Below, one piece after another: positions 43,286 through 53,702 of a DNA stretch of 64,000 nt. The translations under genes and the position numbers were made by a program. Source of the DNA: Hyalangium versicolor (GTDB lineage Bacteria; Myxococcota; Myxococcia; Myxococcales; Myxococcaceae); NCBI RefSeq assembly GCF_020103695.1, contig NZ_JAHXBF010000031.1, forward strand, positions 1-64,000. The letters run 5' to 3'. Under the pieces are notes generated by a model that made no database searches, was not told the DNA's origin, and worked only from the letters and a program-made list of their open reading frames with translations. Each line of letters starts with the position of its first letter. The first letter of the stretch is position 1.

Positions 43286-44014
43286 ATGGAGCAGCAAACC
43301 CGCCCGGTGACCGAGGAAGGAACCGTCCAGGTCCTCCTCGTGGAAGACGACGAGCGGCTGGCGCGCCTCACCGCTCGCTACCTCCAGGAGCATGGGGTCA
43401 TCGTCACGATCGCCCGCACCGGCACCGAGGGCCTGACCGAGGCCGCACGTCACGCGTATGACGTCATCCTGCTGGACCTGATGCTCCCGGGACGCGATGG
43501 CCTGGAGGTGTGCCGGGAGCTGCGCACGCGCAGCGATGTCCCCATCATCATGGTCACCGCCCGTGGCGAGGAGATCGACCGCGTCCTGGGCCTGGAGACG
43601 GGGGCGGACGACTACCTCCCCAAGCCGTACTCCTCTCGCGAGCTGCTCGCGCGCATCCGCGCCCAGGTGCGCCGCGCCCGAGGCCACGCCGGCCCGGCCA
43701 CCCAGCCCATCCAGGCGGGCCGGCTGCAACTGGATCCCCGCAGCCTCACCGCCACGCTCGACGGGCGCTCCCTGGCGCTCACCTCCTATGAGTTCGCCCT
43801 GCTGCGCGTGCTCGCCGAGCGCGCCGGGCGCGTGCTCAGCCGCGAGCAGATCCTCGACCTGGTCAAGGGCAGCGCGGACGAGGTGTTCGACCGCTCCATC
43901 GACGTGCACATCTTCCGCATCCGCCAGAAGCTGGAGGAGGATCCGCGCAACCCGAAGCTGCTCAAGACGGTTCGTGGCGCGGGCTACATGCTGACCCGCG
44001 GTGAAGAGTCATGA
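43286..44014 (+). CDS. OmpR-family response regulator
   Basis: A DNA-binding regulator of 242 residues. The receiver domain (15-135) has VLLVEDDERLARL, VILLDLMLPGRDG with the phosphorylated Asp, IIMVTARGEE and PKPYSSRELLARI. The winged-helix output (145-240) has LTSYEFALLRVLAERAGRVLSREQIL and VHIFRIRQKLEEDPRNPKLLKTVRGAGYML. The stop overlaps the kinase start by four bases (ATGA), giving a classical pair, and the MacAB-TolC genes follow. It probably controls that efflux set in response to envelope stress or a toxic peptide or lipid (inference). The ATG at 43286 sits after GGAGAGA. Confidence 0.95.
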   Translation: MEQQTRPVTEEGTVQVLLVEDDERLARLTARYLQEHGVIVTIARTGTEGLTEAARHAYDVILLDLMLPGRDGLEVCRELRTRSDVPIIMVTARGEEIDRVLGLETGADDYLPKPYSSRELLARIRAQVRRARGHAGPATQPIQAGRLQLDPRSLTATLDGRSLALTSYEFALLRVLAERAGRVLSREQILDLVKGSADEVFDRSIDVHIFRIRQKLEEDPRNPKLLKTVRGAGYMLTRGEES

Positions 44015-45456
44015 ACTGGAGGCGCTTCCGCCTGCCCAGCTCGCTGTTGATGCGAGTGTACCTGGTCGGGATCGCCCAGTTCGTCCTCATCGTCGCGGTG
44101 GTGATCGGCACGCGGGATCTCATCGCGGAGCCTCCCCAGATGCGGCGAGGCCCGGATCAATTCTTCGCCTACTTCACCCTGGAGTGGGAGCCGCTCCTGA
44201 ACCAACCCGAGGCGCTCCAGGCAGCGATGGAGCGCGCCGAGAAGTACATGGGCCAGCAGGTGACGGTCCACGCCATGGATGGACGGGTCCTGGCTTCCAA
44301 TATCGATCCCCCGATCGACGCTCCGCTCCCAAGCCCCTCTCGGCCCCACGTCCGCACACCGCGCTGGCTCCCGATCCCATCCGATGGAGAGCCCCATCGC
44401 AGGGTGGTGATGATCCCGAAAGAGGGGACCCCGGTGGCCTACGCCGTATTCCTCCAGCGCCCTCCACCGGGCCCGCCCACCATCAATTTCGCCGTGCTCA
44501 TCGGACTGGTGCTCGGCTGCACGGCCGTCACCTCCGTGGCCTTCGCCCGGACGCTGGCCGTGCCCCTTCAGCGCCTGGCCCAGGTGACGCGCTCGTTCGG
44601 CCAGGGGATGCTGAATGTCCGCGCGGGCCTCAAGCGGCGTGACGAGCTGGGGCAGGTCGCCGAGGCCTTTGATGAGATGGCCGAGCGCATCACCCACCTG
44701 CTCCGCTCGCAGAAGGAGCTGATCGCCAACGTCTCGCACGAGCTGCGCACGCCGCTGGCTCGCATCCGCGTGGCGCTGGATCTGGCCTCCGAGGGAGACG
44801 CGGACCTGGCTCGCGAGTCGCTCGCGGACATCACCACCGATCTGTCCGAGCTGGAACAGCTCATCCAGGACGTGCTCACCGCGGCGAAGCTGGATCTCGC
44901 GACCGGACAGTCTCCGGGCGCCATGCCACCCATGCGCCGCGAGCACCTGGAGGCCCGGACGCTGCTGGACAAGGCCGCGACGCGCTTCCGCACCACCCGG
45001 CCTCGCCATGTCCTGGAGGTGAGCGCTCCGGAGCCGCTGCCCGCGCTGGATGCGGATCCGGTGCTCCTGCGCCGCGCGCTCGACAACCTGCTGGACAATG
45101 CGGGCAAGTACTCGGAGCCCGGCACCACCGTCCAGCTCCGCGCGCGTGTGGCCAAGGAAGGGCTCACGATCGAAATAGCCGATCAGGGCATCGGCGTCGA
45201 CGCGAGCGACATGCCCCACCTCTTCACGCCCTTCTTCCGCAGCGATCGGAGCCGGGCCCGCACCACGGGTGGCGTGGGGCTGGGGCTGGCCCTGGCACGC
45301 CGCATCGTCGTCGCGCACGGCGGCACGCTCACGCTGGAGAGCCAGCCGGGTATCGGCACCACGGCCCGCATCATCCTACCTGTCGCCCCGGCGCTCCCTC
45401 TCCCGGCGGATGAGCAGGCGGACAGCCCTGCGGCGGGCGCCGGACATCTTTCGTAA
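44011..45456 (+). CDS. Membrane sensor histidine kinase
   Basis: A partner of the OmpR-type regulator, 481 residues. The first membrane helix (about 15-35, VYLVGIAQFVLIVAVVIG) is followed by a periplasmic sensor region of about 115 residues, the second helix (about 155-178), and HAMP (PLQRLAQVTRSFGQGML). The DHp box ELIANVSHELRTPLARIRV carries the phosphoacceptor His. ATPase motifs are LDNLLDNAGKY (N), IADQGIGVDASDM (G1) and GVGLGLALARRIVVAHGG (G2). Its overlap with the regulator and 46-base spacing to the MacA gene suggest one transcription unit. The sensor domain contains MDGRVLASNIDPP-like sequence, but its ligand is not predictable. Confidence 0.95.
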   Translation: MNWRRFRLPSSLLMRVYLVGIAQFVLIVAVVIGTRDLIAEPPQMRRGPDQFFAYFTLEWEPLLNQPEALQAAMERAEKYMGQQVTVHAMDGRVLASNIDPPIDAPLPSPSRPHVRTPRWLPIPSDGEPHRRVVMIPKEGTPVAYAVFLQRPPPGPPTINFAVLIGLVLGCTAVTSVAFARTLAVPLQRLAQVTRSFGQGMLNVRAGLKRRDELGQVAEAFDEMAERITHLLRSQKELIANVSHELRTPLARIRVALDLASEGDADLARESLADITTDLSELEQLIQDVLTAAKLDLATGQSPGAMPPMRREHLEARTLLDKAATRFRTTRPRHVLEVSAPEPLPALDADPVLLRRALDNLLDNAGKYSEPGTTVQLRARVAKEGLTIEIADQGIGVDASDMPHLFTPFFRSDRSRARTTGGVGLGLALARRIVVAHGGTLTLESQPGIGTTARIILPVAPALPLPADEQADSPAAGAGHLS

Positions 45457-45502
45457 TCTTGAGGAGATTCACCGAAACGCACGGCGGCCTAGACCTCAAG
45501 GC

Positions 45503-46849
45503 ATGAGGTCTGTGACTGAGCTGCAGAGACGAGAAGAGGCGCCCGTAAGTTCCCACCCCCTGCCCACCGAGGCGAAGCGGCCTTGGTATTCGCAGAGGCG
45601 ATGGGTGGGCTGGCTGGTGGTAGGGCTGGTGGCCGCTGCCGCTGGGATATGGTGGGCCCGCCGCGCTCCCTCCGAGCCCGTGGCGGCCTTCGAGACCACT
45701 CCGGTGGAGCGCCGGAACATCGAGTCCCGCGTGACGGCCACCGGCACCCTGTCCGCGCTGGTCACCGTGCAGGTGGGCAGCCAGGTGTCCGGCCGCATCC
45801 AGGAGATCACCGTCGACTACAACTCGCCGGTGAAGAAGGGGCAGATCATCGCCCGGATCGATCCCCAGCTCTACCAGGCGGCCGTGGAGCGCTCGCGAGC
45901 GAACGTGCTCGTGGCCAAGGCCAACCTGCAAAAGGCGCGCGTGGAGGCGGAGAACGCCCGCCGCAGCGCCGAGCGCTCCAAGACGCTGCGCGACAAGCAG
46001 TTCATCTCGCAGGCGGAGCTGGACACCGCCGAGGCCTCCGCGCAGTCCGCGCAGACGCAGGTGGCCTCCGCCGAGGCCTCGCTCGCCCAGGCCCAGGCGT
46101 CGCTCAACGAGGCCGACGTCAACCTCAAGTACACCACCATCGTGTCGCCCACGGACGGCATCGTCATCTCGCGCAGCGTGGACGTGGGGCAGACGGTGGC
46201 GGCATCGCTCCAGGCGCCCACGCTGTTCACCATCGCCGAGGACCTGCGGAAGATGCAGGTGGACACCAGCGTCGGCGAGGCGGACGTGGGCCGGCTGGAG
46301 CCCGGTCAGCACGCCACCTTCACGGTGGATGCCTTCCCCAACGAGCGCTTCGAGGGCGTCATCCGGCAGATCCGCAACGCGGCCCAGACGGTGCAGAACG
46401 TCGTCACCTATGACGCCGTGATCGACGTGCAGAACCCGGACCTCAAGCTCAAGCCCGGGATGACGGCCAACGTCACCATCGTCACCGATCAGAAGGCGGA
46501 TGTGCTCGCCGTGCCCAACGCGGCCCTGCGCTTCCGTCCCGCGTCCGCCATGGCCGCTCCGGCGGGTGGTCCCCAGCAGCCCCAGACAGGGACCGCGGGT
46601 GCCTCTGCGGCCGCGGGACGCGCCTCGGATGGGAGCCGGACCCTCTTCGTCCTGCGTGACGGCACCGCCGCTCCGGTCCACGTGAAGACCGGGCTGACGG
46701 ACGGCTCGGTCACGGAGGTCCGCGAGGGCGAGCTGCGCGAAGGCGATCGCATCATCACCGCGCAGGCCACGGGCGCGCAGGGCTCGCAGGCGCCAGGTGC
46801 GGCGCAGAAGCCTGGTGGCGCCACCCCATTCCGTCGCGGTCCGTTCTAG
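45503..46849 (+). CDS. macA: MacA/HlyD-type periplasmic adaptor of an ABC efflux pump
   Basis: The 448 residues have an N-terminal membrane anchor (about 33-52, WLVVGLVAAAAGIWWA), and a lipoyl/barrel-sandwich opening VTATGTLSALVTVQVGSQVS. A long helical hairpin (about 125-205, Ala/Gln/Glu-rich) is closed by NLKYTTIVSPTDGIVISRSV, then a beta barrel (FTVDAFPNERFEGVI) and membrane-proximal domain. A Gly/Ala/Gln-rich insert lies around 345-375. It joins MacB to the outer-membrane channel. The ATG at 45503 is used; the frame is open upstream but only as Arg-rich translation over the kinase tail. It is first of four efflux genes. Confidence 0.92.
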   Translation: MRSVTELQRREEAPVSSHPLPTEAKRPWYSQRRWVGWLVVGLVAAAAGIWWARRAPSEPVAAFETTPVERRNIESRVTATGTLSALVTVQVGSQVSGRIQEITVDYNSPVKKGQIIARIDPQLYQAAVERSRANVLVAKANLQKARVEAENARRSAERSKTLRDKQFISQAELDTAEASAQSAQTQVASAEASLAQAQASLNEADVNLKYTTIVSPTDGIVISRSVDVGQTVAASLQAPTLFTIAEDLRKMQVDTSVGEADVGRLEPGQHATFTVDAFPNERFEGVIRQIRNAAQTVQNVVTYDAVIDVQNPDLKLKPGMTANVTIVTDQKADVLAVPNAALRFRPASAMAAPAGGPQQPQTGTAGASAAAGRASDGSRTLFVLRDGTAAPVHVKTGLTDGSVTEVREGELREGDRIITAQATGAQGSQAPGAAQKPGGATPFRRGPF

Positions 46850-46867
46850 GGCGTGAAGGAGAGAGTC

Positions 46868-47607
46868 ATGGAAGGAATGAGAAAGCCGCCGCTCATCGAG
46901 CTGCGCGGAGTGAGCAAGATCTATCGAACGGAGGACGTGGAGGTCGCCGCCCTGCGCCACGTGGACTTCAAGGTGGAGTCCGGGGACTTCGTCTCCATCA
47001 TGGGCTCCAGCGGTTCGGGCAAGTCCACGCTGATGAACATCCTCGGCTGTCTGGACCGGCCCACCTCGGGCGAGTACCTGCTCCAGGGAATCGACGTCTC
47101 GAAGCTGGACCGGAACGAGCTGGCCATCGTGCGCAACCGCACGCTCGGCTTCGTCTTCCAGAGCTTCAACCTGCTGGCGCGTACCTCCGCGCTGGAGAAC
47201 GTGGAGCTGCCCATGCTCTACGCGGGCATCTCGGGCCGCGAGCGGCACAAGCGAGCCAAGGAGGCACTCGAGCGTGTGGGGCTGGGCGCGCGCCTGGATC
47301 ACCACCCGCGTCAGCTCTCCGGCGGCCAACAGCAGCGCGTGGCCATCGCCCGGGCGTTGGTGAACCGGCCCTCCGTCATCCTCGCCGACGAGCCCACCGG
47401 CAACCTGGACTCGCGCACCAGCATCGAGGTCATGGCCCTGTTCCAGGAGCTGCGCCGCGAAGGCCTCACGATCATGATCGTCACCCACGAGCCGGACGTG
47501 GCCAGCTACACCGAGCGCCTCGTGGTGGTGCGGGACGGGCGCATCCGCTCCGACCAGCGCCAGGTGGCCCAGCCCGCGGTGCTCACCGAGCTGGAGGAGG
47601 CCTCGCC

Positions 47608-47611
<4 letters not shown>
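46868..47611 (+). CDS. macB: MacB-type ABC transporter ATPase
   Basis: The 247 residues belong to the MacB/LolD ATPase subfamily: [20 protein letters not shown], Walker [16 protein letters not shown], the subfamily-typical [14 protein letters not shown], signature [15 protein letters not shown], Walker [16 protein letters not shown] and the H-loop [14 protein letters not shown]. It is split from its permease, unlike the fused E. coli MacB. The ATG at 46868 has AAGGAGAGA directly upstream; an in-frame GTG at 46853 lacks such a site. It overlaps the permease gene by four bases. Confidence 0.95.
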
Positions 47612-48836
<1,225 letters not shown>

Positions 48837-48840
<4 letters not shown>

Positions 48841-50213
48841 TGCGCCCGCTCTCCCTGTTCCTGCTCCTCTGCGCGGAAGCCGCTTCCGCCACGCCCGCGG
48901 ACGCACCGACGGTCGCCCAGGCGACTCCTTCGAGTGTCACTCCGAGTGCCGCCTCGACCGCCGAGCCCACCGCCGCTCCCGCGCAGCCCTCGCGGACGCT
49001 CTCCCTGGAAGAGGCGCTCCAGACCGCCACCTCCCACCAGCCGCAGCTCCGACAGGCACAGGCCAACACCCAGGCGGCGGAGGCTCGGGTGGACCAGCGC
49101 CGCTCCTCGCTGCTGCCCCAGGTGAACAGCACCCTCACCTACCAGCGCTCCACCTCGGGCACCACCGGCACCTCCACGCCCACGACGGGCATCTCGGTGC
49201 GCAACAACGGCTTCACCCTGGGCGCCACCGCGAGCCAGCTCCTCTATGACTTCGGACAGACCACCGGCCGCTGGCGCGCAGCCCAGAGCTCGGCCGAGGC
49301 CCAGGCCTCCACCGGCGAGCAGACCCGGCTGGACGTACTGGCCAACGTCCGCACCGCCTACTTCAACGTGCTGGCACAGCAGGCGCTGCTCCAGGTCGCT
49401 CGGGAGACGCTGGCCAACGAGGAGTCCCACCTGAACCAGGTCCAGGCCCAGGTGGAGGTGGGCACCCGCCCGGAGATCGATCTGCTCCAGCAGAAGACCT
49501 CCCTCTCCAACGCGAGGCTCCAGCTCATCCAGAGCCAGAACGCCTACGCCACCAGCAAGGCCCAGCTCAACCAGGCCATGGGCGTGAAGGGCTCCACGGA
49601 CTACGCCGTCCAGGACGTCACCGTGGCTCCCGTGGAGGGCGAGGACCAGCCGACCGATGCACTCGTGACGTCCGCGCTCTCCCGCCGTCCGGACCTGGCC
49701 GCCAGCGCCTCCGAGCTTCGCGCTCAGCAGCAGCAGCTGTCCGCGACGCGCGGCGGGTACTGGCCCAGCCTCTCGGCCTCCCTCAGCGGCTCGGATGTGG
49801 GAGAGGATCCCAGTCAGACGCAGTGGAACCTGACGGGCCAGCTCGCGCTGAGCTGGCCGCTGTTCCAGGGCGGGCTCACCCGCGCGCAGGTCCGCGAGCA
49901 GGAGGCCACCCTGAGCAGCCTGCAGGCCCAGCGCGACTCGCTCCAGCAGCAGGCCCGGCTCCAGGTGGAGAGCGCCCAGCTGTCCGTGCGCGCCGCCCGG
50001 GAGAGCCTGTCCGCCGCCGAGGACGCCCTGGCCAATGCCCGCGAGCGCCTGCGGCTGGCCGAGGGCCGCTACCAGGCCGGCGTGGGCAACATCATCGAGC
50101 TGGGGGACGCGCAGGTGCAGGCCACCAATGCCGCGGCGCAGCGCGTCCAGGCCGTGTACCAGATCGCCACCGCGCGCACCGAGCTGGCCCGAGCCCTCGG
50201 CCTCGTGAGCTGA
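48837..50213 (+). CDS. TolC-like outer-membrane efflux protein
   Basis: The 458 residues start with a signal peptide (MMRPLSLFLLLCAEAASATPA) and a Ser/Thr/Ala-rich leader. Two TolC-type repeats follow, each with a long coiled-coil region. The first begins LSLEEALQTATSHQPQLRQAQAN and contains QTRLDVLANVRTAYFNVLAQQALL; the second begins ALVTSALSRRPDLAASASELRAQQ and contains LQVESAQLSVRAARESLSAAEDAL with YQAGVGNIIELGDAQ. Beta segments include TLTYQRSTSGT and SLSASLSG. It would trimerise as the exit duct for MacAB. The start overlaps the permease stop. It is last in the efflux unit; a C-rich stretch follows before the next control region. Confidence 0.93.
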
Positions 50214-50339
50214 CTCCCCACCCGCCCTCCCAGGCCCCAGGCCCCAGGCTCCAGTCCCGCCCCCGCAGGCTCCTGAAAAACGGGGCCTTTCGGGGGCGGT
50301 GCGGTGTTTGTTGCCCCTGAGGTGAGGGCGCTGGCTAAT

Positions 50340-50367
50340 GCACAGTGTTAAGGAACATACACTGTGC
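50340..50367 (+). promoter_or_regulatory. 28-bp dyad upstream of the histidine-kinase pair
   Basis: GCACAGTGT-N10-ACACTGTGC is a perfect 9-bp inverted repeat (50340-50348 / 50359-50367) with a spacer of about one helical turn. It lies 70 bases before the start of the kinase gene at 50438. The geometry suits a dimeric regulator bound on one DNA face. A weak hairpin upstream (near 50275-50305) may end the TolC transcript. Confidence 0.5.
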
Positions 50368-50437
50368 GCAGTAAAGCCACCTCCTCACGGGCGTGCACTG
50401 GCCGCTCTATGCAATTACGGTGAGGAGGAATTTATCC

Positions 50438-52357
50438 ATGAATACCAACTCTTCCGGGATTGCCGAGACTCAGGGCGCGGTGTCGCCTGCGGCCTCCGCG
50501 CGCGGCGGCGCCTCGGCATGGCTCCGGCAGGGGCTGGATTTGTTCCTGAGGGAGGACCAGCGCCGGGCTCCCGCGGATGAGCTCAACCGCTACCGCACGG
50601 TGGCGTTCGGCGCGCTCTCGCAGTGGGTGATGAGCGTGCTCTTCCTGGGCTCGGTGCTCTCGAGGCCGAACCAGGCCGTCCTCCAAGCCGTCGCCATCGG
50701 CTGTGTGGGGGCATATGCGCTCACGCTGGTGCTCCTGCGCAAGGGCTCCTCGCCGCGACCCGCCGGCCTGTTGCTGTGCTCGACCCTGTGCTGGGCCTAC
50801 ATCACCGCAGGCATGCACATGGGCAACCGGATGGCGGCCGCGCATGTGGCCAGCACTCTCATCCCCCTGCTGGCCTTCTTCGTGCTGGGCTCGCGCGGAG
50901 GCCTGGCCTTCACCCTGCTCATGGCCCTGTACGCGCTGGTCCTCCAGCCGCTCGCGCTGGTCGGCTTCAACCTGTCCGACCCTGCCTTCGCCAACGGGCT
51001 GACGCTCTCCAGCAACCTCTTCGCCGCCCTGTGCATCGTCGGCGTCTGGGGCCTCAACTACCTGTACATCCGGGCACGAGACAACGCCCAGCGGGCCCTG
51101 GAGCGCACGTTGAAGGAGCTGCGCGACAACGAGCGCAAGCTGCACAGCCTGGTGGAGAGCACGGATGACATCGTCTGCTCGCTGGACAAGGAGGGGCGCC
51201 TGCTCACGAGTAACGCGGCGCATCGTCGCTGGTACTCGCTGATCTTCGGACACGCGGCCCTGCTGGGCGAGCCGCTGGCCCAGACGCGCTTCCAGGAGCG
51301 CCACCCGGAGTTCGCCCAGAACTTCGCCCGGGCCCTGAGCGGCGAGCGGGTGCTCAGCGAGTTCATCTACCCGATGGGAGACTCGAGCGCGGCGCTGGAG
51401 TTCTCCCTCACCCCCATGCTGGACGAGCAGGGCCAGGCCGCGGGGGTGACGATCTTCGGCCGGGACATGACGGCCCGGCGCCAGGCCGAGGCCCGGCTGG
51501 TGGAGCTGCACCGCAGCCTGCTGGAGGCGTCGCGCAAGGCGGGCATGGCGGAGATCGCCACCGGCGTGCTCCACAACGTGGGCAACACCCTCAACAGCGT
51601 CAACGTCTCGGCGACCCTGGTGGCCGAGCACCTGCGCGGCTCCCGAGTTCAAGGGCTTGTCCGGGCCACGGAGCTGATACACGAGCACGGCGAGGACCTG
51701 GGAACGTTCCTCACGCGTGACGAGAGGGGTCGGCTGCTGCCAGAGTACCTCCTGTCCGTCTCGCGGCAGATCGCGGAGGAACAGGCAACGATGTTGGCGG
51801 AGATCCGGTCCCTGACGAAGAACGTGGACCACATCAAGAGCGTGGTGCAGATGCAGCAGGAGCATGCCCGCTTCGGGGGCATGGTGGAGCAGGTCTCCTT
51901 GCCCGAGCTCTTGGATGACGCACTGCGTCTTCACTCCACCTCGTTCGAGCAGCTCGGCATCCAGGTTCGCCGGGAGTACGCCACCGTTCCACCGCTGCAC
52001 GTGGACCGGCACAAGCTGCTGCAGATCCTGGTGAACCTGCTGAGCAACGCGCGGCACTCGCTGTTGGAGAGCCAGCGTGCGAACAAGCAGCTCACCTTGC
52101 GCATCAGCGCCCTGCCCCAGGAGCGGCTCCGGCTCGAGGTGTCGGACAACGGCACCGGCATTGCCCCGGAGAACCTGCCGCGCCTCTTCAGCCAGGGCTT
52201 TACAACGAAGAAGAGCGGACATGGGTTCGGGCTGCACGCCAGCGCCCTGGCCGCCAGCGAGATGAAGGGCAGCCTTACCTGCACCAGTGCCGGCCTGGGC
52301 CATGGTGCCACCTTCATCATCGACCTTCCCCTCAACCCCGAGCAGGCCCGCGGATGA
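50438..52357 (+). CDS. Membrane sensor histidine kinase with PAS domain
   Basis: The 639 residues have about six hydrophobic helices between 45 and 210 (MSVLFLGSVLS, AVAIGCVGAYALTLVLL, STLIPLLAFFVLGS, LAFTLLMALYALVLQPLAL, LFAALCIVGVWGLNYLYI), then a PAS domain (about 225-345, LHSLVESTDDIVCSLDKEG). The DHp box AGMAEIATGVLHNVGNTLNS has the His in the VLHNVGN variant common in myxobacterial kinases. HATPase motifs are ILVNLLSNARHSL, VSDNGTGIAPENLPRLF and GHGFGLHASALAASEM. The ATG at 50438 has GAGGAGG 8 bases upstream, so an earlier in-frame ATG is rejected. Its stop overlaps the start of the next gene. Confidence 0.9.
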   Translation: MNTNSSGIAETQGAVSPAASARGGASAWLRQGLDLFLREDQRRAPADELNRYRTVAFGALSQWVMSVLFLGSVLSRPNQAVLQAVAIGCVGAYALTLVLLRKGSSPRPAGLLLCSTLCWAYITAGMHMGNRMAAAHVASTLIPLLAFFVLGSRGGLAFTLLMALYALVLQPLALVGFNLSDPAFANGLTLSSNLFAALCIVGVWGLNYLYIRARDNAQRALERTLKELRDNERKLHSLVESTDDIVCSLDKEGRLLTSNAAHRRWYSLIFGHAALLGEPLAQTRFQERHPEFAQNFARALSGERVLSEFIYPMGDSSAALEFSLTPMLDEQGQAAGVTIFGRDMTARRQAEARLVELHRSLLEASRKAGMAEIATGVLHNVGNTLNSVNVSATLVAEHLRGSRVQGLVRATELIHEHGEDLGTFLTRDERGRLLPEYLLSVSRQIAEEQATMLAEIRSLTKNVDHIKSVVQMQQEHARFGGMVEQVSLPELLDDALRLHSTSFEQLGIQVRREYATVPPLHVDRHKLLQILVNLLSNARHSLLESQRANKQLTLRISALPQERLRLEVSDNGTGIAPENLPRLFSQGFTTKKSGHGFGLHASALAASEMKGSLTCTSAGLGHGATFIIDLPLNPEQARG

Positions 52358-53670
52358 TCATGCCCGCCTCTCCCCGTCGCCGCATCCTCATCATCGACGA
52401 CAACCCCTCCATCCATCAGGACTTCCAGAAGATCCTGGCCACCTCCGAGAGCAGCACCTCGCTGGACGCACTGGAGATGGCCATCTTCGGCTCTCCCCAG
52501 GCGCGCGGCGGGGGTGCGTACTCCTTCGAGGTGGACTCCGCCTCGCAAGGTGAGGAGGGCGTCCAGCGCGTGAAGGAGGCCGCCGCCGAGGGCCGCCCCT
52601 ATGCGCTGGCCTTCGTGGACATCCGCATGCCGCCCGGCATCGACGGGGTGGAGACCACGGCGCTGCTCTGGAAGGCGGACGAGGATCTGCAGGTGGTGCT
52701 GTGCTCGGCCTACGCGGACTACTCGTGGGAGGAGGTGGCGCAGCGGCTGGGCATCAACCAGCGGCTGCTGATCCTCCGCAAGCCCTTCGACAACATCGAG
52801 GTGCGCCAGATGGCGCACGCGCTGGCGCAGAAGTGGGACTTGTCCCGGCAGAGCCGCCGCCGCCAGGAGGAACTGGCCCAGGCGGTGGCCGAGCGGACCC
52901 AGGAGTTGCAGGCCAGCAACGCGCGGCTGCGCCAGGAGATGGATGACCGGGCGCGGCTGGAGGCACAGCTGGCGCAGTCCCAGCGGCTGGAGGCCATGGG
53001 CCGACTGGCCTCGGGCATGGCCAACGAGATCAGCAGTCCGCTGGGCTTCGTGAGCACCAACCTGAACCACCTGCGGCTGGCGCTGGAGAAGCGGAACGCG
53101 GGGGTGCCCCTGGAGGATCCGGCGGAGCTGCTGGATGCGTGCCGGGATGCGATCCAGGGCACGGATCGGCTCAAGCGGATCGTCCAGGACGTGAAGCTGT
53201 TCGCCCGCGTGAGCCCGCAGCCGGGCGTGGCGGTGGACGTGCGCAAGGTGCTGGAGCAGGCGCTCACCCGCATCGAGCTGCCCGCGGGCTCCCGGGTGCA
53301 GCGGGTGCTGGAGTTGCAGGAGGTGCCTCCCGTGCTGGCGAGCGACGAGGGGCTGACGCAGGTCTTCCTCAACCTGATCTCCAACGCCATCCAGGCGCTG
53401 CCCGCGGACCACCCCGAACCCCGGCTGCGCCTGGGCACGCGGCCGCAAGGGGCCGACGCGGTGGTGGAGATCCAGGACAACGGTGCCGGCATCGAGGCCG
53501 AGCACCTGAGCCACATCTTCGAGCCCTTCTACACCACGAAGCCGGGAGGCTCGGGGTTGGGGCTGTCCATCTGCCACGGCATCATCACCGGGTTCGGCGG
53601 GGAGATCTCCGTGGAGAGCGCTCCCGGCAAGGGCACCACCTTCCGCATCAAACTGCCGCGGGCCGCCTGA
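52354..53670 (+). CDS. Receiver-histidine-kinase hybrid lacking the phosphoacceptor histidine
   Basis: The 438 residues begin with a receiver (about 9-150: ILIIDDNPSIHQDFQ, LAFVDIRMPPGIDG with the acceptor Asp, VVLCSAYADYSW, ILRKPFDNIEV). A coiled coil (QSRRRQEELAQAVAERTQEL) leads to the DHp segment GRLASGMANEISSPLGFVST. Kinases of this type read AHEIN(N/T)PL there; residue 224 is Asn (codon AAC at 53023-53025) instead of His. The ATPase domain looks intact: NLISNAIQAL, IQDNGAGIEAEHL, FYTTKPGGSGLGLSICHGI. It overlaps the upstream membrane kinase by four bases, so the two are made together and may form a pseudokinase/kinase pair (inference). Confidence 0.9.
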   Translation: MIMPASPRRRILIIDDNPSIHQDFQKILATSESSTSLDALEMAIFGSPQARGGGAYSFEVDSASQGEEGVQRVKEAAAEGRPYALAFVDIRMPPGIDGVETTALLWKADEDLQVVLCSAYADYSWEEVAQRLGINQRLLILRKPFDNIEVRQMAHALAQKWDLSRQSRRRQEELAQAVAERTQELQASNARLRQEMDDRARLEAQLAQSQRLEAMGRLASGMANEISSPLGFVSTNLNHLRLALEKRNAGVPLEDPAELLDACRDAIQGTDRLKRIVQDVKLFARVSPQPGVAVDVRKVLEQALTRIELPAGSRVQRVLELQEVPPVLASDEGLTQVFLNLISNAIQALPADHPEPRLRLGTRPQGADAVVEIQDNGAGIEAEHLSHIFEPFYTTKPGGSGLGLSICHGIITGFGGEISVESAPGKGTTFRIKLPRAA

Positions 53671-53702
53671 GCGCGGACACTGTCTTCTCCCCGAGGGGCC
53701 CC

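Noticed and set aside
45269-45502. Longer MacA version starting inside the kinase gene
   Set aside because: The added 78 residues are Arg/Ser-rich out-of-frame kinase sequence and do not resemble a MacA N-terminus.
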